Assembly (NCBI RefSeq): GCF_001667585.1
Contig: NZ_LZJZ01000027.1
Coordinates: 62,001-126,000, forward strand
DNA from: Mycobacterium sp. E2733
Lineage (GTDB): Bacteria > Actinomycetota > Actinomycetes > Mycobacteriales > Mycobacteriaceae
DNA length: 64,000 nt
Direction: 5' to 3'
The notes beneath the pieces are model-generated. The model worked only from the letters and a program-made list of their open reading frames with translations. It searched no databases and was not told where the DNA came from. A program made the translations under genes and the position numbers. This document shows, one piece after another, positions 46,384 to 56,354 of the stretch (positions are counted from its first letter, which is position 1; every line of letters begins with the position of its first letter).

Positions 46384-48582
46384 TCACATGGTCTTACGTA
46401 ATACCAGAAGCGAACGTCCGGGCACCGAGACCTTCTCTTCCGCATTAACCACCTGGTCGGCCTCACCCATCGGGTGGTTGGTGTCCAGTTCCACGGTCCA
46501 CTCCTGCGCATAGTCGTCGTTCGGCATCACGAACTCCACCGGTTCGTCGCCGGCGTTGAAGCACAACAGGAACGAGTCGTCCATGACCCGTTCGCCGCGC
46601 GCGTTGGGCGCGGTGATGGCCTCGCCGTTGAGGAACACCGCCACACACTTGTGAATGCTTTCGCCCCAGTCCTCGTGCGTCATCTCCCGGCTACTCGGAT
46701 TCAGCCAGGCGATGTCGCGCACTTCGTCGCCGCTGCGGAGCGGCTCACCTTCGAAGAACCGGCGCCGGCGGAACACCGGATGGTTCTTGCGCAGCGTGGT
46801 CACCTTGCGCGCGAATGCCAGCAGGTCCGAATTCTTGTCGACCGATGACCAATCCATCCAAGACAATTCGGAGTCCTGGCAGTACACATTGTTATTGCCG
46901 TTCTGGGAGCGGCCCAGCTCGTCGCCGTGCGCGATCATCGGCGTGCCCTGACTGAGCATCAGCGTCGCCCAGAAATTGCGCATCTGGCGCCGGCGCAGCT
47001 CGATGATCTCCGGGTCGTCGGTCGGTCCCTCGACGCCGCAGTTCCACGAGCGGTTGTGGCTTTCGCCGTCCCGGTTGTCTTCACCGTTGGCCAGGTTGTG
47101 TTTTTCGTTGTAGGAGACCAAGTCGTTGAGCGTGAACCCGTCGTGGGCGGTCACGAAGTTGATGCTGGCGCTGGGCCGCCGGCCGGTCGCCTCATACAGG
47201 TCCGACGACCCGGTCAGCCGGGAGGCGAACTCACCCAGGGTTGCGGGCTCGCCCCGCCAGTAGTCACGCACAGTATCGCGATACTTCCCGTTCCACTCCG
47301 TCCACAAACCCGGGAAATTTCCGACCTGATAGCCGCCCTCGCCGACGTCCCACGGCTCGGCGATCAATTTGACCTGGCTGACGATCGGATCCTGCTGCAC
47401 CAGATCGAAGAACGCGCTCAACCGATCGACGTCGTGCAGCTCGCGCGCGAGGGTGGCGGCCAGGTCGAAGCGGAACCCGTCCACGTGCATCTCGATCACC
47501 CAGTAGCGCAGCGAGTCCATGATCAGCTGCAGGACGTGCGGGTGGCGGGCGTTGAGGCTGTTGCCCGTGCCGGTGTAGTCCCTGTACAGGCGCAGATCCT
47601 CGTCGACGAGCCGGTAGTAGGCGGCGTTGTCGATGCCGCGGAAGTTGATCGTCGGGCCGAGGTGATTGCCCTCCGCGGTGTGGTTGTACACGACGTCGAG
47701 GATCACCTCGATCCCCGCTTCGTGTAGCGCGCGCACCATCGATTTGAACTCGGCGACGCTGGCGTGGCGGTTGGCCGCGTACTGGTTGTGCGGCGCGAAG
47801 AACCCGAAAGTGTTGTAGCCCCAGTAGTTTCGCAAACCCAGGTCCAGCAGCCGCGAGTCGTGCATGAACTGGTGCACCGGCATCAGCTCCAGCGCGGTGA
47901 CGTTCAGGGACTTGAGGTGGTCGATGATCACCGGGTGGGCCAGGCCGGCATAGGTGCCGCGAAGCTCCTCGGGGATGCCCGGGTGGGTCTGGGTCATGCC
48001 CTTCACGTGGGCCTCGTAGATCACCGTTTCGTGGTACGGGGTCAGCGGCAAGCGATCCGAGCCCCAGTCGAAGAAGGGGTTGCTCACCACGCTGGTCATG
48101 GTGTGGCCCAGCGAGTCGACCATCGGGGGGGTCCCGGGGTCGGCGTCATCGGAGTTGGGGTCGTCGAGGTGGACCGCCTGCAGGTCGTAGGAGAACAGCG
48201 CCTGGCCGAAGGCGAAGTCGCCGTGGAATGCCTTCCCGTACGGGTCGAGCAGAAGCTTGCTCGGGTCGCACCGGTGGCCCGCCGACGGCTCGAAGGGCCC
48301 GTGCACCCGGAAGCCGTAGCGCTGGCCGGGGGTGATGTTCGGCAGGTACGCATGCCAGACAAAGCCGTCGACCTCATCGAGGGGGATCCGCGACTCCGCC
48401 CCGGCGTCGTCGATCAGACACAACTCGACCCGCTCGGCGATCTCGGAGAACAACGAGAAGTTGGTCCCCGCTCCGTCATAGGAAGCTCCGAGCGGATAAG
48501 GGTTCCCCGGCCACACGGTGGCCAGTTTCGGCTGTTGGTTACCAGTCACGCCTGTTTCTGAAGCGTATTTGTCGGTCGGCAC
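46384..48582 (-). CDS. treX: Glycogen debranching enzyme TreX
   Basis: A 732-residue isoamylase-type GH13 enzyme that removes alpha-1,6 branches of glycogen and gives the linear maltodextrins used by TreY. Motifs: WPGNPYPLGASYDGAGTNF, VVYNHTAEGNHLGP, DGFRFDLAATLARE with the nucleophile, LIAEPWDVGEGGYQ with the acid/base and AHDGFTLNDL. GTG 48582 is the longest start; the conserved part begins about 20 residues in. First gene of the treXYZ operon. M. tuberculosis Rv1564c. Confidence 0.95.
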   Translation of the reverse strand: MPTDKYASETGVTGNQQPKLATVWPGNPYPLGASYDGAGTNFSLFSEIAERVELCLIDDAGAESRIPLDEVDGFVWHAYLPNITPGQRYGFRVHGPFEPSAGHRCDPSKLLLDPYGKAFHGDFAFGQALFSYDLQAVHLDDPNSDDADPGTPPMVDSLGHTMTSVVSNPFFDWGSDRLPLTPYHETVIYEAHVKGMTQTHPGIPEELRGTYAGLAHPVIIDHLKSLNVTALELMPVHQFMHDSRLLDLGLRNYWGYNTFGFFAPHNQYAANRHASVAEFKSMVRALHEAGIEVILDVVYNHTAEGNHLGPTINFRGIDNAAYYRLVDEDLRLYRDYTGTGNSLNARHPHVLQLIMDSLRYWVIEMHVDGFRFDLAATLARELHDVDRLSAFFDLVQQDPIVSQVKLIAEPWDVGEGGYQVGNFPGLWTEWNGKYRDTVRDYWRGEPATLGEFASRLTGSSDLYEATGRRPSASINFVTAHDGFTLNDLVSYNEKHNLANGEDNRDGESHNRSWNCGVEGPTDDPEIIELRRRQMRNFWATLMLSQGTPMIAHGDELGRSQNGNNNVYCQDSELSWMDWSSVDKNSDLLAFARKVTTLRKNHPVFRRRRFFEGEPLRSGDEVRDIAWLNPSSREMTHEDWGESIHKCVAVFLNGEAITAPNARGERVMDDSFLLCFNAGDEPVEFVMPNDDYAQEWTVELDTNHPMGEADQVVNAEEKVSVPGRSLLVLRKTM

Positions 48583-48620
48583 CTTCTGACTTTATCCGCG
48601 CCCGGCGACGCGGGGGCGCG

Positions 48621-50777
48621 TCACCACCAACCGGTGTTGGCCGCGATCTGGCGGCCCAATTCCCCTGCCATGGTCCGCACGTAAGTGGGTGTGAGGTGGT
48701 GGGCACCGTGGTAGATCAGCACGTTTCCCTCGACCGGGCGGCACACGTCGGCGCGGCAGATCGCGTCGGACATGTCGAGCACCTTCATCAGCGGGAACTG
48801 CGTGACGAAGTCGAGGGTCTGATTACGGTCGGACAGCACGTCGGAACGCTTGATCGCGCACGACTGGGGGTTGCCGCCCTTTTTGGCGAGGCAATCCGCC
48901 GGGTCGAACGGCTGGCCGTTCTTCACCAGCCACGGGGTGTCGCGCATCCCGAGGATCGGAATGTTGTTGTCGGAGAACCTCTGCCAGATCCCGATGTAGG
49001 TCGCCGGCATCACGTCGCCGGGTTTGATGTTCCACGGTCGGGTGGTCGTGGTGAAAACGTAGTCGGGATGGTCGGCGATGACCTTGGCCATCGTCTGTTC
49101 CACCCACTCCCGGCACTGCGGGTAGGCGGCGTTGTTGCCCATGATCAGCGGGACTTCCTCGGTGGACAACGGGCAGCCCATCTTGAGATAGGTCACCACC
49201 TTGAAGTGGTGCATCTGGCCGAGCAGGCTCAGCGCGGGCAGCCAGTGTTCGGCGTGGGACCCACCCGCCAGCGCGATGGTGCGGTCGGCGGCCACGTCGC
49301 CGTAGGTGCAGACGACCACCGCCGGGTTGACGAAGTCACTGATGCAGCCGTCGCGGGTGGAGGCCGGCAGGTCTTCCTTGACCTCGAGCACGGTGGGCCG
49401 CATCGGCAACGCGGGCACCCGCACGCGTTCGGTCAGGGCGCGCGCCCCCGGATAGTCCTGCGGGTTGAGCACGCTGAGCTCCTTGCCCGCGGCGCGCAGG
49501 ACGGTGACGTGCTGTCGCCAGGTGAACGATGTCGCGGTCAGCGTCACGGCGAGCAGCACGATCGCGGTTCCCAGCGCCATCGTGGGCCTGGGCAGGCGCT
49601 CCAGCCACGCGGGTGCGGGCGCCGGTGATCTCCCGGAGGTGCGGTAGCGCAGGGGATCCTCGACGAGCCGAGTGGTCAGGTAGGCGAGCAGGCCCGACAC
49701 CAGTAGGACCGCCGTGCCTTCGACGAAGTTGGCGTGCCGGTGCCCGGTGAAAGACAGCCAGAAGATCAGCAGCGGCCAGTGCCACAGGTACAGCGAATAC
49801 GCCATCGCGCCCAACGCGACCAGCGGGCCCGCCGCCAGCAGGCGATTCGGCAGCGGCAGCCGGTCCCCGGCAGCGGGGTCGCGCTGCAGGTTGGCCCCGG
49901 CCAGGATCATCAGCATGGTGGCGCCGACGGGCACCAGGGCCCATGGGCCGGGAAACTGCTTCACGCCGTCGATCAGCGCGCCGCAGGACACGATCGCGGC
50001 CAGCGCGACCGTGGCCAGCACCGTCCGCAGCCACATCGGCCAGCGGATGGCCGGCACCAGCGCACCTACCAGCGCGCCGACTAACAACTCCCAGGCGCGC
50101 CCGAAGCTGTTGTAGTAGGCGGCGGCCTGGTTGCCCTGATGCGCCACGATCGCGTAGACGAACGACGCCACCGTCAGCGCCGTCAGCAAGACCAGGAACA
50201 GGGTGCGCAAACGGGCGCCCAACGGACGCCGGAAGAAGTATGCGCAGCCGGCGATCAACAGCAGGAAGCCGACGTAGAACTGGCCCTGCACCGACATGGA
50301 CCAGATGTGCTGCAGGGGGCTGACGGCTTCACCGGCGCGCAGGTAATCCGAGGCGGTGTTGGCCAGCTCCCAATTCTGGTAGTAACCGAGGCTGGCAAGG
50401 CTCTGGTCGGCGAAGGTCTCCCAACGCGTCTCCGGCTGCACGAGAATGGTCAGCACCGCACACCCGGCCAGCACCACGACCAGAGCGGGGACCAGGCGGC
50501 GGACGAGCCGGATCACCTCCGCAACCGGCGACAGGGTGACGGCCGGATTCAGCGCGGCGCGAATGACCTTGCCGCCGAAGAAGAATCCGGACAGCGCCAA
50601 GAACACGTCCACGCCGCCCGAGACGCGGCCGAACCAGACATGGAACAGGGCGACCAGCGCGATCGCGATGCCGCGCAACCCGTCCAGGTCATAGCGGTAG
50701 AACCCCGCATTACGCGTTCCCGCTGCGACCGGTTCGCCGGTCGCGATCGGCAGGGGAGACGGGGACAGGGTCGGCAT
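48621..50777 (-). CDS. Membrane acyltransferase with SGNH domain (Rv1565c-like)
   Basis: A 718-residue OafA-type protein: about ten membrane helices with the acyltransferase-3 signature YDLDGLRGIAIALVALFHVW, then an extracytoplasmic SGNH-hydrolase-like domain from about residue 460 (IALAGGSHAEHWLPAL; final YHGAHHLTPTYVRTM with the catalytic His). It would O-acylate a cell-envelope glycan or glycolipid. Start ATG 50777. Same strand as treX but 38 bp upstream of it; may share a transcript with the RipD-like gene. Confidence 0.92.
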   Translation of the reverse strand: MPTLSPSPLPIATGEPVAAGTRNAGFYRYDLDGLRGIAIALVALFHVWFGRVSGGVDVFLALSGFFFGGKVIRAALNPAVTLSPVAEVIRLVRRLVPALVVVLAGCAVLTILVQPETRWETFADQSLASLGYYQNWELANTASDYLRAGEAVSPLQHIWSMSVQGQFYVGFLLLIAGCAYFFRRPLGARLRTLFLVLLTALTVASFVYAIVAHQGNQAAAYYNSFGRAWELLVGALVGALVPAIRWPMWLRTVLATVALAAIVSCGALIDGVKQFPGPWALVPVGATMLMILAGANLQRDPAAGDRLPLPNRLLAAGPLVALGAMAYSLYLWHWPLLIFWLSFTGHRHANFVEGTAVLLVSGLLAYLTTRLVEDPLRYRTSGRSPAPAPAWLERLPRPTMALGTAIVLLAVTLTATSFTWRQHVTVLRAAGKELSVLNPQDYPGARALTERVRVPALPMRPTVLEVKEDLPASTRDGCISDFVNPAVVVCTYGDVAADRTIALAGGSHAEHWLPALSLLGQMHHFKVVTYLKMGCPLSTEEVPLIMGNNAAYPQCREWVEQTMAKVIADHPDYVFTTTTRPWNIKPGDVMPATYIGIWQRFSDNNIPILGMRDTPWLVKNGQPFDPADCLAKKGGNPQSCAIKRSDVLSDRNQTLDFVTQFPLMKVLDMSDAICRADVCRPVEGNVLIYHGAHHLTPTYVRTMAGELGRQIAANTGWW

Positions 50778-50864
50778 GATCGACCGCTAATTTACCGAAA
50801 AGCGCCACCCGCTCCCGTTTAGGAGCAGGTGGCGGCGTTCGGGAGTCCCGGAAGCGCCGGGAAA

Positions 50865-51758
50865 TTACCGTGGGGCGCCGGCCGCCGGGGGCAGGAACGG
50901 CGATTGCTGGGGCGGTAACAGCTGCACCGGGGCCTGCTGTGGCGGCACTTGCTGCGTCGGCAGCTGCGGCAACTGCGGCCGCGGGGCCAGCGGGGCCGGT
51001 TGTGCCGGACCTTGCTGCAGCGGCGCCTGCGCGGACTGCTGCTGCAACGGCGCTTGCTGCACCGGGGCCGGTTGCACCGGTGCCGGCTGCGCCGGGGCCG
51101 GTTGCAGCGGGGCCTGCTGCTGGGCGGGCAGTTGCTGCAGCGGCACTTGCTGTAGCGGGGCCTGCTGGGCGGGCAGTTGCTGCAACGGGGGCTGCTGCAG
51201 CGGGGCTTGCTGCGTCGGCTGCGTCGGCACCTGCTGCGGCAGTTGCTGAGCCGGCGCCGACTCGACCCCGAGGACCCGGACCAGATAGGGGGCCATGCCG
51301 TTGGCGCGCACCGGCGAAACCTGGACGACGTCGCCCACCTCGAGCATCTGGTTGTTGCCCAGGTACATCGCGACGCTCTGCGTGCCTTCCGGCCCGTAGA
51401 AGATCAGGTCGCCCTTGTGAGCCTGCTGCGGCAGGACCTTCTGACCGACCTTGTACATGGCCCCGGACGAACGCGGCAGCTTGATGCCCGCGCCGGCGTA
51501 GGCGTATTGCATCAGGCCCGAGGCGTCGAACCCGACGGTGTTGATGCCCGACCCGGTGCCGCGGGTGGGGCCGTTGATGCCACCGCCGGCCCAGGAGAAC
51601 GGCACGCCGCGCTGCGACAGCCCGCGCGCGATCACGACGTCGGTCGCCTGTTGGTAGTCCATCGGCCGGGTGCCCGGGTCGGCGGATGCGATCGCGGGGG
51701 CGACCACCGGGGCCGCCAGCATCGCCAGGCCGATCGCGAAGGCGTAGATGCGTTTCAT
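50865..51758 (-). CDS. ripD: RipD-like non-catalytic NlpC/P60 protein (Rv1566c)
   Basis: A 297-residue secreted protein: signal peptide 1-26 ending ASA, an NlpC/P60 domain at about 36-165, and a 125-residue Pro/Gln tail of QQAPLQ-type repeats. RipA-like enzymes have DCSGL and QHV; here these read D78-A79-S80-G81-L82 and Q127-S128-V129, so the catalytic Cys and His are Ala and Ser. M. tuberculosis RipD has the same loss and binds peptidoglycan without cleaving it. It is likely a cell-wall binding or scaffold protein. Confidence 0.93.
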   Translation of the reverse strand: MKRIYAFAIGLAMLAAPVVAPAIASADPGTRPMDYQQATDVVIARGLSQRGVPFSWAGGGINGPTRGTGSGINTVGFDASGLMQYAYAGAGIKLPRSSGAMYKVGQKVLPQQAHKGDLIFYGPEGTQSVAMYLGNNQMLEVGDVVQVSPVRANGMAPYLVRVLGVESAPAQQLPQQVPTQPTQQAPLQQPPLQQLPAQQAPLQQVPLQQLPAQQQAPLQPAPAQPAPVQPAPVQQAPLQQQSAQAPLQQGPAQPAPLAPRPQLPQLPTQQVPPQQAPVQLLPPQQSPFLPPAAGAPR

Positions 51759-52083
51759 TGTTCTTGGCCTCTCAGGCGCTCAGTGGCCTCCGCGCGGTGA
51801 CTTCACGCGTCCGCCGCCGAATCCATGCCCGGGGCGGCGACCCCCTCGTTGGGGCCGGCGCCGCTGCATGACACTTGCGGATGTGACAGCGGAGCGCGAT
51901 GCCCCCGGTTTCACATCAGTCACTGCAACCACTCTGACAACATGCGTAATTAGCCGCCAGGTCCCGGTGGGATTTTTTGTCGTACCGTGACCGGACGGTG
52001 ATTGGGCGGCCCAATCGCGTATCCGCCGTTGTGATTTCGGTCTCAGAGGGACGCGCGGTCGCCCGACCGCGGCGGCGGTGCGC
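51759..52083. other. 325-bp intergenic region upstream of ripD
   Basis: No credible gene. It must hold the ripD promoter on the minus strand and the terminator of the next minus-strand gene. It contains GATGTGA (51880-51886) with its complement TCACATC at 51911-51917, too widely spaced for a CRP site, and T6 at 51973-51978 after a weak TCCC/GGGA stem. Confidence 0.35.
52055..52070 (-). terminator. Short GC hairpin after the Rv1567c-like gene
   Basis: GCGGTCG (52055-52061) and CGACCGC (52064-52070) form a 7-bp stem with a 2-nt nominal loop, 13 bases beyond the stop of the minus-strand gene. No U-tract. Confidence 0.35.
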
Positions 52084-52536
52084 CTACAGCCAATAGCGTT
52101 CGCTGAAGGTGGTCAGCAGGGACCCGAGGACGGAGCTGACCATGACCAGCGTGAGGGCCAGGACCGGCCAGAAGGACATGTACCAGCCCTTCAGCATGGA
52201 AACGAGGGGGCCGACGACCGCGGCGGCGATCGCCGCCCCGATACCGCCCCACACGACCGGGCGGATGTAGTAGTCGATCCCGAACGGCACCGGCCCGCAG
52301 GTCTCGTCGGCGCACACGTGCTCGAGGAAGCCGAAGAGGCGGTCCGGCCACGCCGTCGCGGTGGCCAGGATGATGAGCACCGCCAACAGTGCGACGGTGG
52401 AAACGACGTCCCACGGGGCCAGCCGTACCCGGATGACGCGCGGCGCTTCGTCGTCGTAGTCGACCAGCGGGGAGTTGCCTTTCGCGGCCGGAGAGGCGCC
52501 CGCGGCGGGTTCACCGGGGGAATGCGGCTTAGCCAT
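52084..52536 (-). CDS. Membrane protein (Rv1567c-like)
   Basis: A 150-residue protein: about 40 cytoplasmic residues and then three membrane helices ([56 protein letters not shown]). Between the first two, [14 protein letters not shown] has two cysteines able to form a disulfide. Function unknown. Start ATG 52536, divergent from bioA with a 62-bp gap, the same arrangement as in M. tuberculosis. Confidence 0.82.
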   Translation of the reverse strand: MAKPHSPGEPAAGASPAAKGNSPLVDYDDEAPRVIRVRLAPWDVVSTVALLAVLIILATATAWPDRLFGFLEHVCADETCGPVPFGIDYYIRPVVWGGIGAAIAAAVVGPLVSMLKGWYMSFWPVLALTLVMVSSVLGSLLTTFSERYWL

Positions 52537-52598
52537 CGGATCCCATGCTCCCCGATGGGCGGGCTTTGTGCGACTCGGCTGCTTTACCCTCGATCACT

Positions 52599-53909
52599 AT
52601 GCCTGCGGCGAGGGTCGGGTTGACGCCCGAGCAGATCAGCGCGATCGACGCGGCGCATCTCTGGCACCCGTACAGCACCATCGGCGGCGAGGCCGTCGCG
52701 CCGGTGGTGGCGGTCGCGGCCCGGGGCGCCTGGCTGACCCTCATCCGCGACGGCCGGCCGATCGAGGCGCTCGACGCGATGAGCTCATGGTGGACCGCGA
52801 TCCACGGGCACGGCCATCCCGTGCTGGACGCGGCGCTGACCACGCAGCTGGGCGTGATGAACCACGTCATGTTCGGCGGGCTCACCCACGAACCGGCCGC
52901 CCGGCTGGCGCAGCTGCTGGTGGACATCACCCCGGCGGGGTTGGACACCGTTTTCTTCAGCGATTCCGGATCGGTGTCGGTCGAGGTCGCGGTCAAGATG
53001 GCGCTGCAGTACTGGCGCAGCCGCGGACGGCTCGGCAAGCACCGGTTGATGACGTGGCGGGGCGGCTACCACGGGGACACCTTCACGCCGATGAGCGTCT
53101 GCGACCCCGACGGCGGCATGCACTCGCTGTGGACCGACATCCTGGCCCGCCAGGTGTTCGCCCCGCAGGTGCCGCGCGACTACGACCCCGCCTACAGCGC
53201 GGCGTTCGAGCAGCAGCTCGCCGAGCACGCCGGCGAGCTGGCGGCCGTCATCGTCGAGCCGGTGGTGCAGGGCGCGGGCGGGATGCGCTTCCACGACCCC
53301 GGCTATTTGCGCGACCTGCGGGAGATGTGCCGCCGGCACGACGTGTTGCTGATCTTCGACGAGATCGCCACCGGCTTCGGCCGCACCGGCGAGCTCTTCG
53401 CGGCCGACCACGCCGGGGTGAGCCCGGACATCATGTGCGTCGGCAAGGCGTTGACCGGGGGATATGTCACCCTGGCGGCCACGCTGTGCAGCACCGACAT
53501 CGCACACACCATCAGCACCGGCGAGGCCGGCGCGCTGATGCACGGGCCCACGTTCATGGCCAATCCGCTGGCCTGCGCGGTGTCGGCGGCCAGCGTCGAG
53601 CTGCTGCTCGAACAGGACTGGCGGGCGCGGGTCAACGAAATAGCCGGCGCCCTGGCGTCCGGACTCGAACCCGCCCGGGCGCTGCCCGGCGTGACCGACG
53701 TGCGGGTGCGCGGCGCGATCGGCGTCATCGAATGCGCCGGTCCGGTCGACCTGGCCGTCGCCACCCCGGCGGCGCTGGATCGCGGCGTCTGGCTGCGCCC
53801 CTTCCGCAACCTCGTCTATGCGATGCCGCCCTACATCTGTCCGGCCGGCGAGATCGCCCAGATCACCTCCGCGATGGTCGAGGTCGCGCGCCGCGTTGGC
53901 CAGCCGTGA
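52599..53909 (+). CDS. bioA: Adenosylmethionine-8-amino-7-oxononanoate aminotransferase
   Basis: A 436-residue PLP aminotransferase that makes 7,8-diaminopelargonate from KAPA in biotin synthesis. Near-N-terminal [12 protein letters not shown] and [13 protein letters not shown] carry the family's aromatic substrate pocket, [11 protein letters not shown] binds PLP, and the PLP lysine is in [14 protein letters not shown] 52599 gives almost exactly the length of the M. tuberculosis enzyme (437, Rv1568); an upstream ATG at 52545 is not supported by homology. Its stop codon lies at the start of a 49-bp tandem repeat. Confidence 0.95.
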   Translation: MPAARVGLTPEQISAIDAAHLWHPYSTIGGEAVAPVVAVAARGAWLTLIRDGRPIEALDAMSSWWTAIHGHGHPVLDAALTTQLGVMNHVMFGGLTHEPAARLAQLLVDITPAGLDTVFFSDSGSVSVEVAVKMALQYWRSRGRLGKHRLMTWRGGYHGDTFTPMSVCDPDGGMHSLWTDILARQVFAPQVPRDYDPAYSAAFEQQLAEHAGELAAVIVEPVVQGAGGMRFHDPGYLRDLREMCRRHDVLLIFDEIATGFGRTGELFAADHAGVSPDIMCVGKALTGGYVTLAATLCSTDIAHTISTGEAGALMHGPTFMANPLACAVSAASVELLLEQDWRARVNEIAGALASGLEPARALPGVTDVRVRGAIGVIECAGPVDLAVATPAALDRGVWLRPFRNLVYAMPPYICPAGEIAQITSAMVEVARRVGQP

Positions 53910-54009
53910 CGACCCGCAGCGCCCGGCTTCGCCGCGCGGGCGGTCGCCACTAGGTCAACGGTGACGACCCGCAGCGCCCGGCTTCGCCGCGCGGGCGGTC
54001 GCCACTAGG
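53906..54009. repeat. Two identical 49-bp tandem repeats between bioA and bioF
   Basis: Units 53906-53954 and 53961-54009 are identical over 49 bp (starting GTGACGACCCGCAGCGCCCG) with a 55-bp period. The bioA TGA is in the first unit. The second ends in CACTAGG, so its last bases are part of TAGGCT at 54006-54011, the likely bioF -10. Inverted relatives occur after dnaE1. Confidence 0.9.
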
Positions 54010-54019
54010 CTGATCGGCG
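54006..54019 (+). promoter_or_regulatory. -10 box of bioF supplied by the tandem repeat
   Basis: TAGGCT at 54006-54011 is eight bases from ATG 54020, a leaderless-type spacing common in mycobacteria. The first repeat copy carries only TAGGTC at the equivalent place. Confidence 0.4.
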
Positions 54020-55168
54020 ATGAGGGCACCGATCGAGACGTCACCCCTGGCCTGGCTGGAGGCGGTGGAAAGCCAGCGCCGCGAGGCCGGGCTGCGCCGG
54101 TCGTTGCGGCCGCGGCCCGCCGTCGCCACCGAGCTCGACCTGGCCTCCAACGACTACCTCGGGCTGTCCCAGCACCCCGACGTGATCGAGGGCGGCGTCG
54201 CGGCGCTGCGCATGTGGGGCGCCGGGGCCACCGGCTCGCGCCTGGTCACCGGCGACACCGAACTGCACCAGAAGTTCGAGGCCGAGCTCGCCGAGTGCGT
54301 CGGCGCCACCGCCGGCTTGCTGTTCTCGTCGGGATACGCGGCCAACCTCGGCGCGGTCGTCGGCCTGTCGGGCCGGGGCGCGCTGCTGGTGTCCGACGCC
54401 CTTTCGCACGCCTCCCTGGTCGACGCCTGCCGGCTGTCGCGATCTCGGGTGGTGGTCACGCCGCATCGCGACGTCGAGGCCGTGGAGGCCGCCCTGGCGG
54501 CCCGCGACGAGGAGCGCGCCGTCGTCATCACCGAGTCGGTGTTCAGCGCCGACGGCGCCTTGGCGCCGCTGCGCGAGCTGCACGACGTCTGCCGCCGCCA
54601 TCGCGCGCTGCTGATCGTCGACGAGGCCCACGGCCTGGGCGTGCGCGGCGGGGGGCGCGGGCTGCTGCACGAGCTCGGGCTGGCGGGCGCCCCCGACGTC
54701 GTGATGACCACGACGCTGTCCAAGGCGCTGGGCAGTCAGGGCGGCGCGGTGCTCGGGCCGGCGGCGGTGCGGGCCCACCTGATCGACGCGGCGCGCACGT
54801 TCATCTTCGACACCGGCCTGGCGCCCGCGGCGGTGGGCGCCGCGCAGGCCGCGCTGAGCGTGCTGCGGGCCGAACCGTGGCGACCCGAGGCCGTGTTGCG
54901 GCACGCCCGCACCCTGGCCGAGGTGTGCGACGTGCCGGGCGTCCCGCAGTCGGCGGTGGTGTCGGTGATCCTGGGGGACCCCGAGGTGGCCCTGGCCGCC
55001 GCGACAGCCTGCCTGGACGCCGGCGTGAAGGTGGGCTGTTTCCGGCCCCCGACCGTGCCGGCCGGAACCTCCCGGCTGCGGCTGACCGCGCGCGCGTCGC
55101 TGGACGCGGCCGAACTCGAGATCGCCCGACGGGTGCTCACCGACGTGCTCGCCGTGACGCGCCCTTGA
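54020..55168 (+). CDS. bioF: 8-amino-7-oxononanoate synthase
   Basis: A 382-residue alpha-oxoamine synthase that condenses pimeloyl-ACP or -CoA with L-alanine to KAPA. Motifs: [43 protein letters not shown] and the PLP lysine in [13 protein letters not shown]. Start ATG 54020. It overlaps bioD by four bases. M. tuberculosis Rv1569. Confidence 0.95.
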   Translation: MRAPIETSPLAWLEAVESQRREAGLRRSLRPRPAVATELDLASNDYLGLSQHPDVIEGGVAALRMWGAGATGSRLVTGDTELHQKFEAELAECVGATAGLLFSSGYAANLGAVVGLSGRGALLVSDALSHASLVDACRLSRSRVVVTPHRDVEAVEAALAARDEERAVVITESVFSADGALAPLRELHDVCRRHRALLIVDEAHGLGVRGGGRGLLHELGLAGAPDVVMTTTLSKALGSQGGAVLGPAAVRAHLIDAARTFIFDTGLAPAAVGAAQAALSVLRAEPWRPEAVLRHARTLAEVCDVPGVPQSAVVSVILGDPEVALAAATACLDAGVKVGCFRPPTVPAGTSRLRLTARASLDAAELEIARRVLTDVLAVTRP

Positions 55169-55845
55169 CCGTCCTGGTCGTCACGGGCACCGGAACCGGG
55201 GTCGGCAAGACCGTCGTCACCGCGGCGTTGGCATGTCACGCCCGTCAGGCCGGCATCGACGTGGCGGTGTGCAAACCGGTCCAGACCGGCACCGATTCCG
55301 GCGACGACGACCTGGCCGAGGTCGCCCGGCTGTCCGGCGCGACCGAGCTGGCCGGGCTGGCCCGCTACCCGCAACCCCTCGCCCCGGCCGCCGCGGCCGA
55401 GCAGGCCGGCGCGGCGCTGCCCACCGGCGACCAGGTGCTGCGGCTCATCGCCGGCCTGGATTGCCCGGGGCGGCTGACGCTGGTCGAAGGGGCCGGCGGA
55501 CTGCTCGTCGAGCTCGCCGCCGCGGGCGTCACCCTGCGCGATCTGGCCGTCGAGCTGGGTGCCGCGGCGCTGATCGCGGTCACCGCGGAACTCGGCACCC
55601 TCAACCACACCGCGCTGACACTGGAAGCGCTTGCCGCGCACCACGTTCCGTGCGCCGGGCTGGTCATCGGCAGCTGGCCGGCACGCCCCGGACCGGTGGA
55701 GACCTCGAACCGCTCTGCCCTGGACCGGCTGAGTCCGGTGCGGGCCGCGCTGCCCGCGGGGGCCGGATCGATGGACGCCGCGGCATTCGCGGCCATGAGC
55801 GCCGCGGCCTTCGACCGCGACTGGGTCACCGCGCTGGTCCGCTGA
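55165..55845 (+). CDS. bioD: Dethiobiotin synthetase
   Basis: A 226-residue ATP-dependent carboxylase, the same length as M. tuberculosis BioD (Rv1570). P-loop GTGTGVGKT at the N-terminus, CKPVQTG with the substrate lysine, and [14 protein letters not shown] 55165 overlaps the bioF stop (TTGA). It forms dethiobiotin, the BioB substrate. Confidence 0.95.
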   Translation: MTVLVVTGTGTGVGKTVVTAALACHARQAGIDVAVCKPVQTGTDSGDDDLAEVARLSGATELAGLARYPQPLAPAAAAEQAGAALPTGDQVLRLIAGLDCPGRLTLVEGAGGLLVELAAAGVTLRDLAVELGAAALIAVTAELGTLNHTALTLEALAAHHVPCAGLVIGSWPARPGPVETSNRSALDRLSPVRAALPAGAGSMDAAAFAAMSAAAFDRDWVTALVR

Positions 55846-56354
55846 TGGTGCACTCCATCGAGCTGCTCTTCGACGGCGACACCGAGGCGACGCTCCGGGG
55901 GCTCTGGGACGCGCTGGCCGGCGCCGGGATTCCCAGCCAGGCACCGGCCGGGCGGCCACACGTCACGCTCGCGGTCGCCGACCGCATCGCCGACGAAGCC
56001 GACGCCGCGCTGCGGCCGCTGACCAAGCGGCTGCCGCTGGGCTGTGTCGTCGGTGCGTCGTTGCTGCTGGGGCGGTCCAACGCGATCCTGGCCCGGCTCA
56101 TCGTGCCGACGGCGGAGTTGCTGGATTTCCACGCGGAGGTGCACCGGCTGTGCGGCGAACACCTGGCCCCCGGCCCCGCCCCCACCAGCCTGCCCGGTCA
56201 ATGGACACCGCACGTCACCCTGGCCCGCCGCGTCGGGGGACCTGCGCTGAGCCGGGCGCTGCGGATCTCCGGGCGGCCCCAGCTCGTCGAGGGCAGCTTC
56301 GCCGGCCTGCGGCACTGGAACGGGGAGAAGAAGGTCGACTACCTGATCGGCTAA
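55845..56354 (+). CDS. 2'-5' RNA ligase/2H phosphoesterase-like protein (Rv1571)
   Basis: A 169-residue protein, the length of Rv1571, with two H-x-T motifs (RPHVTLAV near residue 40 and WTPHVTLARR near 122) that define the 2H phosphoesterase fold. Its ATG shares the final A of the bioD stop codon. It may act on 2',3'-cyclic or 2'-5' phosphates; no link to biotin is evident beyond cotranscription. It ends in a 4-bp convergent overlap with the membrane cassette. Confidence 0.88.
   Translation: MVHSIELLFDGDTEATLRGLWDALAGAGIPSQAPAGRPHVTLAVADRIADEADAALRPLTKRLPLGCVVGASLLLGRSNAILARLIVPTAELLDFHAEVHRLCGEHLAPGPAPTSLPGQWTPHVTLARRVGGPALSRALRISGRPQLVEGSFAGLRHWNGEKKVDYLIG

Noticed and set aside
51880..51917. 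CRP/Cmr site upstream of ripD (GATGTGA...TCACATC)
   Set aside because: The half-sites are 24 bp apart, far more than the 6-8 bp of a CRP site.
51961..51978. Plus-strand intrinsic terminator with T6
   Set aside because: The stem is only 4 bp and there is no plus-strand gene upstream to terminate.
53906..54009. CRISPR-like array between bioA and bioF
   Set aside because: Only two copies, a 6-bp spacer, no cas genes; it is a tandem repeat.
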